Assembly (NCBI RefSeq): GCF_001921215.1
Contig: NZ_MSIF01000034.1
Location: 1 to 64,000, forward strand
Reading direction: 5' to 3'
Source of the DNA: Actinophytocola xinjiangensis
GTDB lineage: Bacteria > Actinomycetota > Actinomycetes > Mycobacteriales > Pseudonocardiaceae
Length of the DNA: 64,000 bases
Under the pieces are notes generated by a model. The model ran no database searches. It was not told where the DNA came from and saw only the letters and a program-made list of their open reading frames with translations. Positions 54,252 to 63,660 of the stretch are shown here, piece after piece; the stretch's first letter is position 1, and each line of letters opens with the position of its first letter. A program made the position numbers and the translations under genes.

Positions 54252-55451
54252 ATGAATGCGCAAGGTGCCGGACAGCAGCCAGGGGCCCGATCCCGCCAGC
54301 AGTCGCGACTGCTGGCGCTGCTCCGCGACGAGGGTCCGATGTCGAGGGTCGCCCTCGGCGAACGGCTGGAACTGCCGCGCGCGAAACTCGCCGGCGAGTT
54401 GTCGCGCCTGGTGGACACGGGTCTGGTCGAGATCGGCGGCCCGGCCGCGAGCCGGGGCGGCCGCCGCTCGACCCTCGTCCACCTGGCCGACGACCTCCGG
54501 TTCGTGGCGGCGGACGTCGGTGCCACCTCGGTCAACGTCGCCATCACCGACGGCAGATGCGAGGTGCTGGCCAGCCAGAGCGAGGACTGCGAGGTCCGCA
54601 TGGGCCCGGCACCGGTCCTCGGTCTCGTCGTCGAACTGGCCGGCAGGGTGTTGGACAAGGCCCCCGGCCGCCTCGTCGGCGCCGGCATCGGCCTGCCCGG
54701 CCCGGTCAGCTTCCGCGACGGCATGCCCGTGGCGCCGCCGATCATGCCCGGCTGGGACCGCTACCCCGTGCGCGACGAACTGGCCGGCATCTGGGGCTGC
54801 CCCGTCACGGTCGACAACGACGTGAACGTGATGGCCCTGGGCGAGCGCCACGCCGGCGTCGCCCGTTCCCTCGACGACCTGATCTTCGTCAAGGTGGGCA
54901 CCGGCATCGGCTGCGGCATCGTCCTGGGCGGCCGCGTCTACCGAGGCGTCGCCGGAACCGCCGGCGACATCGGCCACATCCGCCTCGACGACTACGGCCC
55001 GGCCTGCGCCTGCGGCGAGGTCGGCTGCCTGGAGGCCTACTTCGGCGGCGGCGCCCTCGCCCGCGACGCCCTGACCCTCGCCCGCTCCGGCCGATCGGCC
55101 ATGCTCGCCGAAGCACTGGAGAACGGCGGCCGACTGACCGCCCAGGACGTGGGCGAAGCGGCCGTCGCCGGCGACTTCGCCGCCGCGAACCTCGTCCGCG
55201 AAGGCGGGCGACGGCTGGGACACGTGGTGGCGTCGCTGGTCAGCTTCCTGAACCCGGGGATGGTCGTGATCGGGGGCGGGGTGTCGCGACTGGGGCATCC
55301 GCTGCTGGCTGAGGTGCGCAGCTCGGTGTACCGGCGGTCGTTGCCGCTGGCCACCGGGAACCTGCCGATCGTCCTGTCCGAGCTGGGCGAGTTGGCGGGG
55401 GTGACCGGGGCGGCGTGGTCGGCTACCGATCGGGCTTTCGCCACCAACTGA
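54252..55451 (+). CDS. ROK-family transcriptional regulator 1
   Basis: 399 residues. N-terminal winged helix (about 15-70: SRLLALLRDEGPMSRVALGE, GRRSTLVHL), then a ROK sugar-kinase-like domain with VGATSVNVAI, FVKVGTGIGCGIV and the zinc motif CACGEVGCLEAYFGG. ROK regulators of the XylR/NagC type respond to sugars. It is separated by 694 bp from the sugar operon and is not clearly its regulator. ATG 54252 has GGGAG 7 nt upstream. Confidence 0.9.
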   Translation: MNAQGAGQQPGARSRQQSRLLALLRDEGPMSRVALGERLELPRAKLAGELSRLVDTGLVEIGGPAASRGGRRSTLVHLADDLRFVAADVGATSVNVAITDGRCEVLASQSEDCEVRMGPAPVLGLVVELAGRVLDKAPGRLVGAGIGLPGPVSFRDGMPVAPPIMPGWDRYPVRDELAGIWGCPVTVDNDVNVMALGERHAGVARSLDDLIFVKVGTGIGCGIVLGGRVYRGVAGTAGDIGHIRLDDYGPACACGEVGCLEAYFGGGALARDALTLARSGRSAMLAEALENGGRLTAQDVGEAAVAGDFAAANLVREGGRRLGHVVASLVSFLNPGMVVIGGGVSRLGHPLLAEVRSSVYRRSLPLATGNLPIVLSELGELAGVTGAAWSATDRAFATN

Positions 55452-55567
55452 GTGGTGTGGGGTGTCCTGCGGGGGTTGTGGGTTCGTGGGGTGTGGGTTG
55501 TGGGTTTCCCTGGTGGTGTGGGTGGTGGGGTTTGCCTGTCTTGCCCGGGTCTGGCGGTGGATTTTAC

Positions 55568-55661
55568 GGGCGGCCACTCACGCTTCAAGAGGCCCTGAAC
55601 TGGGCTTTGTCTGGGTTCGTGTTCACCTGTGGGCCTCTTGACCCGTGAGCCTCCGCCGCCC
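55568..55661. repeat. Large inverted repeat (structured element)
   Basis: GGGCGGC...CTCACG..TCAAGAGGCCC (55568-55595) pairs with GGGCCTCTTGA..CGTGAG...GCCGCCC (55631-55661), leaving a 35-nt loop. Three paired blocks of 7, 6 and 11 bp give a long stem, unlike a simple terminator. Confidence 0.7.
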
Positions 55662-55677
55662 TGAGGCAGGGCCTTGA

Positions 55678-55718
55678 GGGGCAGGGCTGCGCCCTGCCCC
55701 TGGCGGTGTCCACCGCCA
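55678..55718. repeat. Two adjacent perfect hairpins
   Basis: GGGGCAGGGC-TGC-GCCCTGCCCC (10-bp stem) is directly followed by TGGCGGTG-TC-CACCGCCA (8-bp stem). REP/BIME-like palindromes or terminators. Confidence 0.75.
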
Positions 55719-56006
55719 GACCCGGGTGGGCGAGGGCTCTGTTGTGGGGGGTTTGGCCTGTGTTGGTCCGTTGGGGGCTGTGGCCGTGGCCGGGAGGCGC
55801 TGGGTCCGCCGCGCCCCGCGACTCGCGCCCCGCGACCCGCGACTCGACCCGCCCGCAAGCACCCCACGGTCCCGCCCCGCCGACGAACCCGCGACCGACC
55901 GACACCGTGGCGACCACGGCGTGCCCTCAAAGCCCAGGACGTGCGGGTATGTCCGGTCTGCGCTACCGGCTCCCAACCAGCCCACTTCACCACCGAACCA
56001 GCACAA

Positions 56007-56029
56007 CTTTTGCCGATAAGGTTCAAAAG
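56007..56029. promoter_or_regulatory. Inverted repeat upstream of ROK regulator 2
   Basis: CTTTTG and CAAAAG (6-bp arms, 11-nt spacer) lie 117 nt before the GTG start, in an AT-richer patch. Candidate operator for autoregulation by the ROK protein. Confidence 0.35.
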
Positions 56030-56145
56030 ATCGATCCAGATGTTGCGCCAATCGGGGTATTGCGTCCCCCGATGGCCCTAGGAGACGCTTCCCTGTGAGT
56101 TGAAGCACCGACTTTCGATCGGGCACTCAACGAAGTGGAGCGCCG

Positions 56146-57402
56146 GTGGGCCACAGCCGCCCTGCGGACCAGGCTGGTCTGCGTCGAGGGAACCTCGCGC
56201 TGCTCGTGCGTACCCTCCGGGAGCACGGCGCGCTCTCCCGAGCACAGCTCGCGGTGCGTTCCGGGCTGTCCAAGGCCACGGTCTCCAGCCTGGTCAGCGA
56301 CCTCGAACTGCGGGGGCTCGTGCACTCGGCCGGCATCTCCGCCGGGGGGCAGGGGCGACCGGGGCAACTCGTGGCCCTGCGGCCCACGAGCGTGTCGGGG
56401 GTGGGGCTCGACGTTCACGTGGGGCACGTGGGGGCCGCCGTCACCGATCTCGCCGGCGACATCGTCTTTCGGCGGCGGTTCGTCTGTGACGTGCCCGCCC
56501 TGGGGCCGGAGCGGACCATCGACCATCTGGCCGAGCTGGCCACGGCGGCGTTGGCCGAGGTGGACGGGCTCGTCGGCCCACCGGTCGGGGTCACGGTCTC
56601 GGTCCCGGGCCTGGTCGACACCAGCGCGGGGACCGTGACGCTCGCGCCTCGGCTGCGCTGGCGCGACGTCGCGGTGGCCGATGAGCTCGCGGCCCGCACC
56701 GGCCTGCCGTTGGACCTCATCTCGGTGGACAACGACGCCAACCTCGGCGCCATGGCCGAGCAGGCCGCGATGAACGGGGAGAGCGGCGACCCGGTCACCG
56801 ACCTCGTCTACCTGACCGGCGACTTCGGGATCGGCGGCGGTGTCATCTCCGGCGGCCGGCTGGTCCGGGGCTCGATCGGGTTCGCCGGCGAGATCGGGCA
56901 CATGGGGATGGACCCGCTCGGCCCCTACTGCTCCTGCGGGCGCCGGGGCTGCTGGGAGACGCGGGTCGGGCTCGGCGCCCTGCTGCACGCGTGCGCGGAT
57001 CCGGACGACCCGGTGCGCGACCCCACCCTCGACCTCGACCAGCGGATGCGGATGGTGCGCGCCCGCGCCGCCCAACGCGACCAGCGCACGCTCGACGCCC
57101 TCCACCAGATCGGGTCGGCGCTCGGGGTGGGCGTGTCGATCCTGGTGAACCTGCTCAACCCGGCCGTGGTCGTGCTCGGCGGGTACTTCGCCGCGCTGCC
57201 CGAGTGGCTGGTCGAACCGATCCGCAACCAGGTCGTCGCCGGGGTGCTGGCCCCGGGAGCCGGTGGGGCGCGGGTGGTCGGCTCCCGCCTCGGGTTCACC
57301 GCCTCGACGACCGGTGGGGCGCTGGCCGCGTTGCGCCGGGTGCTCGACGACCCGACCGTTGTACCGCTGAACCAGCCAGAGGACGAGGAGGCGCCGGCTT
57401 GA
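56146..57402 (+). CDS. ROK-family transcriptional regulator 2 (sugar operon)
   Basis: 418 residues. Winged helix about 12-70 (GNLALLVRTLREHGALSRAQ, SGLSKATVSSLVSDL), then a ROK domain with YLTGDFGIGGGVI and zinc motif CSCGRRGCWETRVG. It is the first gene of the operon; its stop overlaps or abuts the ABC ATPase start, so it most likely senses the transported sugar. GTG start with GGAG about 6 nt upstream. With xylA at the end of the operon a XylR role is plausible. Confidence 0.9.
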   Translation: MGHSRPADQAGLRRGNLALLVRTLREHGALSRAQLAVRSGLSKATVSSLVSDLELRGLVHSAGISAGGQGRPGQLVALRPTSVSGVGLDVHVGHVGAAVTDLAGDIVFRRRFVCDVPALGPERTIDHLAELATAALAEVDGLVGPPVGVTVSVPGLVDTSAGTVTLAPRLRWRDVAVADELAARTGLPLDLISVDNDANLGAMAEQAAMNGESGDPVTDLVYLTGDFGIGGGVISGGRLVRGSIGFAGEIGHMGMDPLGPYCSCGRRGCWETRVGLGALLHACADPDDPVRDPTLDLDQRMRMVRARAAQRDQRTLDALHQIGSALGVGVSILVNLLNPAVVVLGGYFAALPEWLVEPIRNQVVAGVLAPGAGGARVVGSRLGFTASTTGGALAALRRVLDDPTVVPLNQPEDEEAPA

Positions 57403-57410
57403 AGGAACCC

Positions 57411-58931
57411 GTGAACGAACCCGGCGAGGTTCTGCTCACCATGTCCGGGATCGTCAAGACCTTCCCGGGTGTGCGGGCACTGGACGGTGTGGACCTGGAG
57501 GTCCGCGCCGGTGAGGTGCACTGCCTGCTCGGCCAGAACGGCGCCGGCAAGTCCACCCTGATCAAGGTCCTCTCCGGCGCCCACCAGCCCGACGAGGGCG
57601 AGATCCGCTGGCTGGACCGGCCGGCGAGGTTCAGCTCGCCCGACGCCGCGCTGCGCATCGGTGTCGCCACCATGTACCAGGAACTGGACCTGGTCGAAGG
57701 GCTGTCGGTCGCCGAGAACATCTTCCTCGGGCACGAGCCGCACACCCTGGGTTTCGCCCGGCGGGGGTTGATGCGCGCCCGGGCCAGGGAGCTGATGCGC
57801 CGGCTGGGACACCCGGAGATCCCGCCCGGCCGGGAGGTCGGGCTGCTCTCGGCCGCCGGCCAGCAGCTCGTGTCGATGGCCAGGGCGCTGGCCCACGACG
57901 CCCGGCTGATCATCATGGACGAGCCGACCGCCGCGCTGGCCGCCGACGAGGTCGACAACCTGTTCCGGGTGGTCGCCGACCTCACCGCCGAGGGCGTCGC
58001 CGTCGTCTACATCTCCCACCGGCTGGAGGAGATCCGCCGCATCGGGCACCGGGTCACGGTGCTCAAGGACGGGCGGACGGTGGGGACCAACCTCGCCGCC
58101 GACACCCCGACCTCCGAGCTGGTCAACCTGATGTCCGGCCGGCAGGTCGAGACCGTGTTCCCGCACCGCGAGGCCAACACCACCGACGTCACCGACGAGG
58201 TGCTCGCGGTCGAGGGCCTGACCAGGGCCGGCGAGTTCTCCGACGTGAGCTTCACCGTGCGCGCCGGCGAGATCGTCGGCATCGCCGGGCTGGTGGGCGC
58301 CGGGCGCAGCGAGGTGCTGGAGACCGTGTTCGGCGCGCGCCGGGCCGACGCCGGGACGGTCACCGTCAACGGGCGCCGGCTGCGCAACGGCAGCGTCACC
58401 GCCGCGGTGGCCGCCGGGGTGGGCCTGGCCCCTGAGGAACGCAAGAGCCAGGCGCTGCTGCTGGACCAGGCGGTGGCCAGCAACGTGATCCTGGCGAGCC
58501 TGCCGGCATTCAGCCGCGGCGGGTTCAGCGACCTGGCCCGCGAGTACCGCGTCTCCCGGGAGATGCTCGAACGCCTCGACCTGCGCCCGCCGGACCCGCG
58601 CCGCGAGGTCCGCACGTTCTCCGGCGGCAACCAGCAGAAGGTCGTCGTCGCGCGCTGGCTGGTGCGCGAGTGCACGCTGCTGCTGCTCGACGAGCCGACC
58701 CGGGGCGTGGACGTCGGCGCGCGCGCCGAGCTGTACGGGCTGATCCACGAGCTGGCGGCGAGCGGGGTCGCCGTGGTGCTGGTGTCCAGCGAGGTCCCCG
58801 AGGTGCTCGGTCTGTCCGACCGGGTGCTGGTCATGCGGGAAGGTCGGCTGCTCACCGAGGCGCCGGCGAACGAGCTCACCGAGGCGGCGGTGCTCGACAT
58901 GGTCATGGAAGGCAGCGAGGTGGTCCTGTGA
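57411..58931 (+). CDS. Sugar ABC transporter ATP-binding protein (RbsA/XylG type)
   Basis: 506 residues with two ABC domains in tandem: first Walker A GQNGAGKST (about 44-52), Walker B LIIMDEPTAAL; second domain with degenerate Walker A GLVGAGRSE and signature FSGGNQQKVVVARW, Walker B LLLLDEPTRGVD. This is the CUT2 layout. It energises pentose/hexose import. GTG 57411 (AAGGA upstream) is used; TTG 57399, which overlaps the ROK stop and has GGAGG 8 nt upstream, is a serious alternative. Confidence 0.92.
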   Translation: MNEPGEVLLTMSGIVKTFPGVRALDGVDLEVRAGEVHCLLGQNGAGKSTLIKVLSGAHQPDEGEIRWLDRPARFSSPDAALRIGVATMYQELDLVEGLSVAENIFLGHEPHTLGFARRGLMRARARELMRRLGHPEIPPGREVGLLSAAGQQLVSMARALAHDARLIIMDEPTAALAADEVDNLFRVVADLTAEGVAVVYISHRLEEIRRIGHRVTVLKDGRTVGTNLAADTPTSELVNLMSGRQVETVFPHREANTTDVTDEVLAVEGLTRAGEFSDVSFTVRAGEIVGIAGLVGAGRSEVLETVFGARRADAGTVTVNGRRLRNGSVTAAVAAGVGLAPEERKSQALLLDQAVASNVILASLPAFSRGGFSDLAREYRVSREMLERLDLRPPDPRREVRTFSGGNQQKVVVARWLVRECTLLLLDEPTRGVDVGARAELYGLIHELAASGVAVVLVSSEVPEVLGLSDRVLVMREGRLLTEAPANELTEAAVLDMVMEGSEVVL

Positions 58932-59006
58932 GCGCCGCGAGCGGAGCGTCGCGAGGCGAACAGGAACATCGCGTGTTAGGGACTTCGCGCAGCGAACAGG
59001 AGACAC

Positions 59007-60029
59007 ATGAGTGACGTAGGCGAGAAGGCCTCGCCGGCGGAGGAGACCGAGCGGGAGGCCGCGCCGGCCCAGCCGATGGCGGCGTCGGGGCGGTTCCGGG
59101 TGGACATCCGGCTGGCGAGCCTGCTCGGGGTGCTGGTCGTGCTCTGCGCGGTCGGCTACTTCCTCAAGCCGGACAGTTTCCTCTCCGAGAGCAACGTGTC
59201 CTCGATGCTGCGGTTGGCCGCGGCGATCGGTGTGGTCAGCGTCGGCATGACGTTCGTGATCATCGCCGCGGGGATCGACCTGTCGGTCGGGTCGATGGTG
59301 GCGTTGGCCAGCGTGTGGATGACGACCTACGCGACCCAGGAAATGGGCATGTTCGTCATGGTGCTCTGCGCGTTGGCCGTCGGCCTCGGCGCGGGGTTGG
59401 TCAACGGAGTGCTGATCGCCTACGGGCGGGTGGTGCCGTTCATCGCGACGCTGGCGATGTACGCGTCGGCGCGCGGGTTGGCCGAGCGGCTGTCCAACCG
59501 GGAGACCCAGACGGTCTCGGTCACCTCCTACAACGAGTTCTTCCGCGGCGACATCCTCGGCATCCCGGTGCTGATCTGGATGCTGGCGGTGGTGTTCGCG
59601 ATCGGGTGGGTCGTGCTCAACCGCACGACCTTCGGTCGGCGGACGTTCGCGATCGGCGGCAACGCCGAGGCCGCGCGGCTGGCCGGGATCAACGTCAAGC
59701 TGCACACGGCGCTGGTGTACGGCATCGCCGGGCTGTGCTGCGGTATCGCCGCCATCATGGTCGTCGCCCGCACGACATCGGGTTCCTCGACCAACGGCAT
59801 GTTCTACGAGCTGGACGCGATCGCCGCGGTCGTCATCGGCGGCACGTTGCTCTCCGGCGGCCGGGGCACGCTGATCGGCACGCTCATCGGCGTGCTGATC
59901 TTCACCGTGGTGAACAGCATCTTCACCCAGAACAACCTGCAGACCGACGTCCAGAACATCGCCAAGGGCGTGATCATCATCGTCGCGGTGCTGTTGCAGT
60001 ACGGCACCACCCGCAACCGAAAAACCTGA
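59007..60029 (+). CDS. Sugar ABC transporter permease (RbsC type)
   Basis: 340 residues, eight to ten membrane helices after a 30-residue cytoplasmic N-terminus. VSVGMTFVIIAAGIDLSVGS (about 77-96) is the RbsC signature, and GGNAEAARLAGINVKLH and TLLSGGRGTLIGTLIG are conserved loops. CUT2 permease, a homodimer in the membrane. The 75-bp gap before it (58932-59006) holds two GCGAACAGGA copies and ends with GGAG before the ATG. Confidence 0.93.
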   Translation: MSDVGEKASPAEETEREAAPAQPMAASGRFRVDIRLASLLGVLVVLCAVGYFLKPDSFLSESNVSSMLRLAAAIGVVSVGMTFVIIAAGIDLSVGSMVALASVWMTTYATQEMGMFVMVLCALAVGLGAGLVNGVLIAYGRVVPFIATLAMYASARGLAERLSNRETQTVSVTSYNEFFRGDILGIPVLIWMLAVVFAIGWVVLNRTTFGRRTFAIGGNAEAARLAGINVKLHTALVYGIAGLCCGIAAIMVVARTTSGSSTNGMFYELDAIAAVVIGGTLLSGGRGTLIGTLIGVLIFTVVNSIFTQNNLQTDVQNIAKGVIIIVAVLLQYGTTRNRKT

Positions 60030-60084
60030 CGCCGACCAACCCCCGAACCCCGTTTTTCCGGACAGTACAAGGGAGTACCCCACC

Positions 60085-61140
60085 ATGACCGACCCGTCCC
60101 TGGCCCGTCGCCGATTCCTTCTCGGCGCCTCCGCGCTCGGCGCGGGCGCACTGGTCGTCGGCTGCACGTCCAACGAGCCGGCCGAGGCCAACAACGGAAA
60201 CCAGGTCGCCCAAGGCGGCGAGGACAACGCCAAGCCGGGCAAGGAAGTCACCATCGGCTTCTCCGCCCCGGCCGCCGACCACGGCTGGATCGCCGCGATC
60301 ACCAAGAACGCGCAGGCCCAGGCGGAGGCGTTCGAGGACGTCACGCTGGAGGCCACCGAGGGCACCAACGACGTCAACCAGCAGATCGCGCACGTGGAGA
60401 GCCTGGTCAGCAGCGGTGTCGACGTGCTGGTGATCCTGCCGCACGACGGCACCGCGCTCACCGCCACGGCCCTGGAGGTCATGGACGCGGGCATCCCGGT
60501 GATCAACCTGGACCGGATCTTCAGCACCCCGCTGGCCTACCGCTGCTGGGTCGGTGGCGACAACTACCGGATGGGCGTCAACGCCGGCAACTACATCGCC
60601 GAGCAGATGAAGGCGAAGAACGTCGCGAACCCGATCATCGGCGAGGTGGCCGGGCTCGACAACCTTCCGCTGACCCAGGAACGCAGCAAGGGCTTCAAGG
60701 ACGCGCTGGAGCGCGCCGGGCTCAAGCTCGGCCCCCGGGTGGCCGCCGAGTTCACGGTGGAGACCGGCGAGCGGCAGACGACCAACCTGTTGCAGGGCAA
60801 CCCGAAGCTGGACGCGCTGTGGAACCACGACGACGACCAGGGCATCGGTGTGATGGCCGCGATCGAGAACGCCGGCCGTGACGAGTTCATCATGGTCGGC
60901 GGCGCCGGCTCGAAGAACATGATGGACCTGATCAAGGCGGACAGCTCGGTCATCAAGGCGACCGTGCTCTACAACCCGTCGATGGCCTCCACCGCGATCT
61001 CGCTCGCCCGGCTGCTCGGCCAGAACAAGGGTGTGGCCGACTTCGCCGAGCACGAGATCCCCGCGTTCCTGACCGCGTACTCGGCCGTGGTGACCAAGGA
61101 GAACGTCGACGACTACGCCGACGTCGGTTTCGACTCCTGA
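60085..61140 (+). CDS. Sugar ABC transporter substrate-binding lipoprotein (Tat type)
   Basis: 351 residues. The N-terminus has a twin-arginine motif (RRRFLLGAS) followed by lipobox VVGC (Cys at about 32), so it should be a Tat-exported lipoprotein. The mature part is a periplasmic-binding-protein fold of the ribose/xylose class: TIGFSAPAADHGWIAAITKN, SGVDVLVILPHDGTALT and MVGGAGSKNMM. Ligand unknown, though xylA downstream suggests xylose. Confidence 0.92.
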   Translation: MTDPSLARRRFLLGASALGAGALVVGCTSNEPAEANNGNQVAQGGEDNAKPGKEVTIGFSAPAADHGWIAAITKNAQAQAEAFEDVTLEATEGTNDVNQQIAHVESLVSSGVDVLVILPHDGTALTATALEVMDAGIPVINLDRIFSTPLAYRCWVGGDNYRMGVNAGNYIAEQMKAKNVANPIIGEVAGLDNLPLTQERSKGFKDALERAGLKLGPRVAAEFTVETGERQTTNLLQGNPKLDALWNHDDDQGIGVMAAIENAGRDEFIMVGGAGSKNMMDLIKADSSVIKATVLYNPSMASTAISLARLLGQNKGVADFAEHEIPAFLTAYSAVVTKENVDDYADVGFDS

Positions 61141-61204
61141 CCCAGGTCCGACCAGGGCGGGGTCCCAAGGCGAGTGCAGTGCGAACGACAACGGAGGGTG
61201 TGCG

Positions 61205-62365
61205 ATGACAGAGGGCAGCGGGGGCACGATCGGGGTCGGGATGGTCGGCCACGCGTTCATGGGTGCGGTGCACTCACACGCGTGGCGTTCGGCGCATCGG
61301 TTCTTCGACCTGCCGGTGGTTCCCCATCTTGCCGTCCTCGGCGGCCGTGATCTCGGCCGAACGAAGGCAGCCGCGGCCAAGTTCGGCTGGGCCAGCGTGC
61401 AGACCGACTGGCGCGAGCTGGTCAACTCGCCCGACGTGCAGGTGGTGGACATCTGCACGCCGGGCGACTCGCACGCCGAGATCGCCATCGCGGCCCTCGC
61501 CGCCGGCAAGCACGTGCTGTGTGAGAAGCCGCTGGCGAACACCGTCGAGGAGGCCGAGCGGATGGCCGAGGCCGCCGCCGACGCCTCGGCCAAAGGCGTG
61601 CGGTCGATGGTGGCGTTCAACTACCGGCGGGTGCCGGCGATCGCCTACGCGCGCAAGCTGATCACCGACGGCCGGATCGGCACCGTGCGGCACGTGCGCG
61701 CGGTGTACCTGCAGGACTGGCTGTCCGACGAGCAGGCGCCGATGACCTGGCGGCTGCGCAAGGACACGGCCGGTTCGGGAGCGCTCGGCGACCTCGGCGC
61801 GCACCTGGTGGACGCCACCCAGTACCTGGTCGGCGAGCCGCTGACCGGGGTGTCGGCGGTCACCAACACGTTCGTGCACCGGCGGCCGACCGAGGACGGG
61901 GGTGGGCTCGACGACGTCACCGTCGACGACGCCGCGCTGTTCCTCGGCCGGTTCGCCGGCGGGGCGGTCGCCAGCTACGAGGCGACCCGCTTCGCGTTGG
62001 GGCGCAAGAACGGCATGCGGGTGGAGGTCAACGGGTCCAAGGGCAGCCTGGCGTTCGACTTCGAGTCGATGAACGAGCTGTCGTTCTACGACGGCGCCGA
62101 GGGCGACGCGGCGGGCTTCCGCCGGATCCTGGTGACCGAGCCGACCCACCCCTACGTCGGCGCGTGGTGGCCGCCGGGCCACATCCTCGGCTACGAGCAC
62201 ACCTTCACCCACGAGGTCGTGGACTTCGTGCGGGCCATCGCCGAGGGCGTCGACCCGTCCCCGTCGTTCGCCGACGGCCTGCGGGTGCAGCGAGTACTGG
62301 CCGCCGTCGAACAGAGCGCGAACGACCGTTCCACCTGGACCGACATCCCGGGAGGTGCGTCCTGA
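61205..62365 (+). CDS. Gfo/Idh/MocA family oxidoreductase
   Basis: 386 residues. N-terminal Rossmann domain (GVGMVGHAFMGAVHSHAW; the G-x-G-x-x-G is kept), CEKPLANTVEEAERMAEAA (EKP motif with the Lys) and GDLGAHLVDATQYLV in the C-terminal sheet domain with the catalytic-type His. NAD(P)-dependent oxidation of sugars or polyols such as inositol. Its stop overlaps the next small frame as TGATG. Substrate inferred only from the operon. Confidence 0.92.
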   Translation: MTEGSGGTIGVGMVGHAFMGAVHSHAWRSAHRFFDLPVVPHLAVLGGRDLGRTKAAAAKFGWASVQTDWRELVNSPDVQVVDICTPGDSHAEIAIAALAAGKHVLCEKPLANTVEEAERMAEAAADASAKGVRSMVAFNYRRVPAIAYARKLITDGRIGTVRHVRAVYLQDWLSDEQAPMTWRLRKDTAGSGALGDLGAHLVDATQYLVGEPLTGVSAVTNTFVHRRPTEDGGGLDDVTVDDAALFLGRFAGGAVASYEATRFALGRKNGMRVEVNGSKGSLAFDFESMNELSFYDGAEGDAAGFRRILVTEPTHPYVGAWWPPGHILGYEHTFTHEVVDFVRAIAEGVDPSPSFADGLRVQRVLAAVEQSANDRSTWTDIPGGAS

Positions 62366-62496
62366 TGCCCAATTCGCGTGGCAGCCAACCGCACCTTAGG
62401 GGAACGGGACGTGAGCCAGCCACCGGTGCGTGCGGAACAGGAGTGTGTGAACCCAAGGTGACCACACGGGTTAATTCCGGGGAGGCGGAACGATGA
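62365..62496 (+). CDS. Possible 43-residue microprotein between oxidoreductase and xylA
   Basis: Starts on the oxidoreductase stop (TGATG) with GGAGG 9 nt upstream, and its TGA overlaps the xylA ATG (ATGA). The product [18 protein letters not shown]... has two cysteines (ACGTGVC) and no recognisable domain. Coupling at both ends and the SD support translation; the gap may equally be a leader of xylA. Confidence 0.35.
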   Translation: MPNSRGSQPHLRGTGREPATGACGTGVCEPKVTTRVNSGEAER

Positions 62497-63650
62497 ACGA
62501 CTACCGGCCGACGAAGGCCGATCGGTTCAGCTTCGGGCTGTGGACGGTGGGCTGGCAGGGGGTCGACCCGTTCGGGGTGGCCACCCGCGAACCGATGGAC
62601 CCGGCCTACGCCGTGGACAAGCTCGCCGAGCTCGGCGCCTACGGCGTCACCTTCCACGACGACGACCTGATCCCGTTCGGCGCCGACGACACGCTGCGGG
62701 CCAACCGGATCACCAGTTTCCGCAAGGCGCTGGACAACACCGGGCTGGTGGTGCCGATGGCCACCACCAACCTGTTCGCCCACCCGGTGTTCAAGGAAGG
62801 CGCGCTGACCGCCAACGACCGCGACGTGCGCCGGTTCGCGCTGCGCAAGATCCTGCGCAACCTCGACCTGGCCGCCGAGCTCGGCGCGACGACGTATGTC
62901 CTGTGGGGTGGCCGGGAAGGCTCGGAGTCCGCCGCCGCCAAGGACGTCGCCGCCGCGCTCGACCGGTACAAGGAGGCGCTGGACCTGCTGTGCGCCTACG
63001 TCCGCGAGCAGGGCTACGACATCCGGTTCGCGCTGGAGCCCAAGCCCAACGAGCCGCGCGGCGACATCTTCCTGCCGACCATCGGGCACGCCATCGCGTT
63101 CATCAACGAGCTCGACGAGCCCGACCGGGTCGGCCTGAACCCGGAGGTCGGCCACGAGCAGATGGCCGGCATGTCGGTGGTGCACGGCTACGCGCAGGCG
63201 CTGTGGCACGGCAAGCTGTTCCACATCGACCTCAACGGGCAGAACGGCCCGCGCTACGACCAGGACTTCCGGTTCGGCAACGGGGACGTCAAGAGCGCGT
63301 TCCTGCTGGTGGACCTGTTGGAGCGCGGCGGCTACGACGGCCCGAGGCACTTCGACTTCAAACCGGCGCGCACCGAGGGCGAGGACGGCGTGTGGTCCTC
63401 GGCGCGGGCGTGCATGCGCAACTACCTGATCCTCGCGGAGAAGGCGCGGGCCTTCCGCGCCGACCCCGAGGTGACCGAGGCGCTGGCGGCCGCCCGGGTC
63501 GACCAGCTCGCGGTCCCCACCCTCGGCGAGGGCGAGTCGCTGGCCGACCTGCGCGCCGAGGAGTTCGACCTGGCCGAGGCGTCCGCGCGGGGCGCGGGCG
63601 TGGAACACCTCGACCAGCTGGCGCTGGAACACCTGTACGGCATCCGCTGA
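62493..63650 (+). CDS. xylA: Xylose isomerase
   Basis: 385 residues, class I (actinobacterial) xylose isomerase. Catalytic His55 and Asp58 in [13 protein letters not shown], metal/substrate Glu182 and Lys184 in [14 protein letters not shown], further metal ligands in [11 protein letters not shown] and [15 protein letters not shown]. It interconverts D-xylose and D-xylulose in the cytoplasm. Last gene of the sugar operon; SD GGGGAGG 8 nt before the ATG. No xylB is in the window. Terminator at 63661. Confidence 0.96.
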   Translation: MNDYRPTKADRFSFGLWTVGWQGVDPFGVATREPMDPAYAVDKLAELGAYGVTFHDDDLIPFGADDTLRANRITSFRKALDNTGLVVPMATTNLFAHPVFKEGALTANDRDVRRFALRKILRNLDLAAELGATTYVLWGGREGSESAAAKDVAAALDRYKEALDLLCAYVREQGYDIRFALEPKPNEPRGDIFLPTIGHAIAFINELDEPDRVGLNPEVGHEQMAGMSVVHGYAQALWHGKLFHIDLNGQNGPRYDQDFRFGNGDVKSAFLLVDLLERGGYDGPRHFDFKPARTEGEDGVWSSARACMRNYLILAEKARAFRADPEVTEALAAARVDQLAVPTLGEGESLADLRAEEFDLAEASARGAGVEHLDQLALEHLYGIR

Positions 63651-63660
63651 ACAGTTTGTG

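Larger units (their letters stand above)
55452..56145. other. 694-bp gene-free region, palindrome-rich
   Basis: No convincing gene. 55452-55560 is GT-rich on the plus strand (TGGG/GTGGG runs). 55568-55661 is a large imperfect inverted repeat and 55678-55718 a pair of perfect hairpins. 55800-55860 has short direct repeats of CGCGACTCG and CGCGCCCCGCGAC. 55985-56145 is less GC-rich and likely holds the promoter of the next ROK gene. Short frames at 55674-56081 and 55726-56019 have no domain and no SD. Confidence 0.6.

Noticed and set aside
55568-55718. Insertion sequence or integron attachment site
   Set aside because: No transposase or integrase lies near, no target-site duplication is visible, and the hairpins do not show attC core sites; kept only as a structured repeat.
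55674-56098. Several overlapping short frames (up to 135 codons) in the region between the ROK genes
   Set aside because: They run in different phases, are Pro/Arg/Thr-rich, lack a Shine-Dalgarno and domain, and cross the palindromes.
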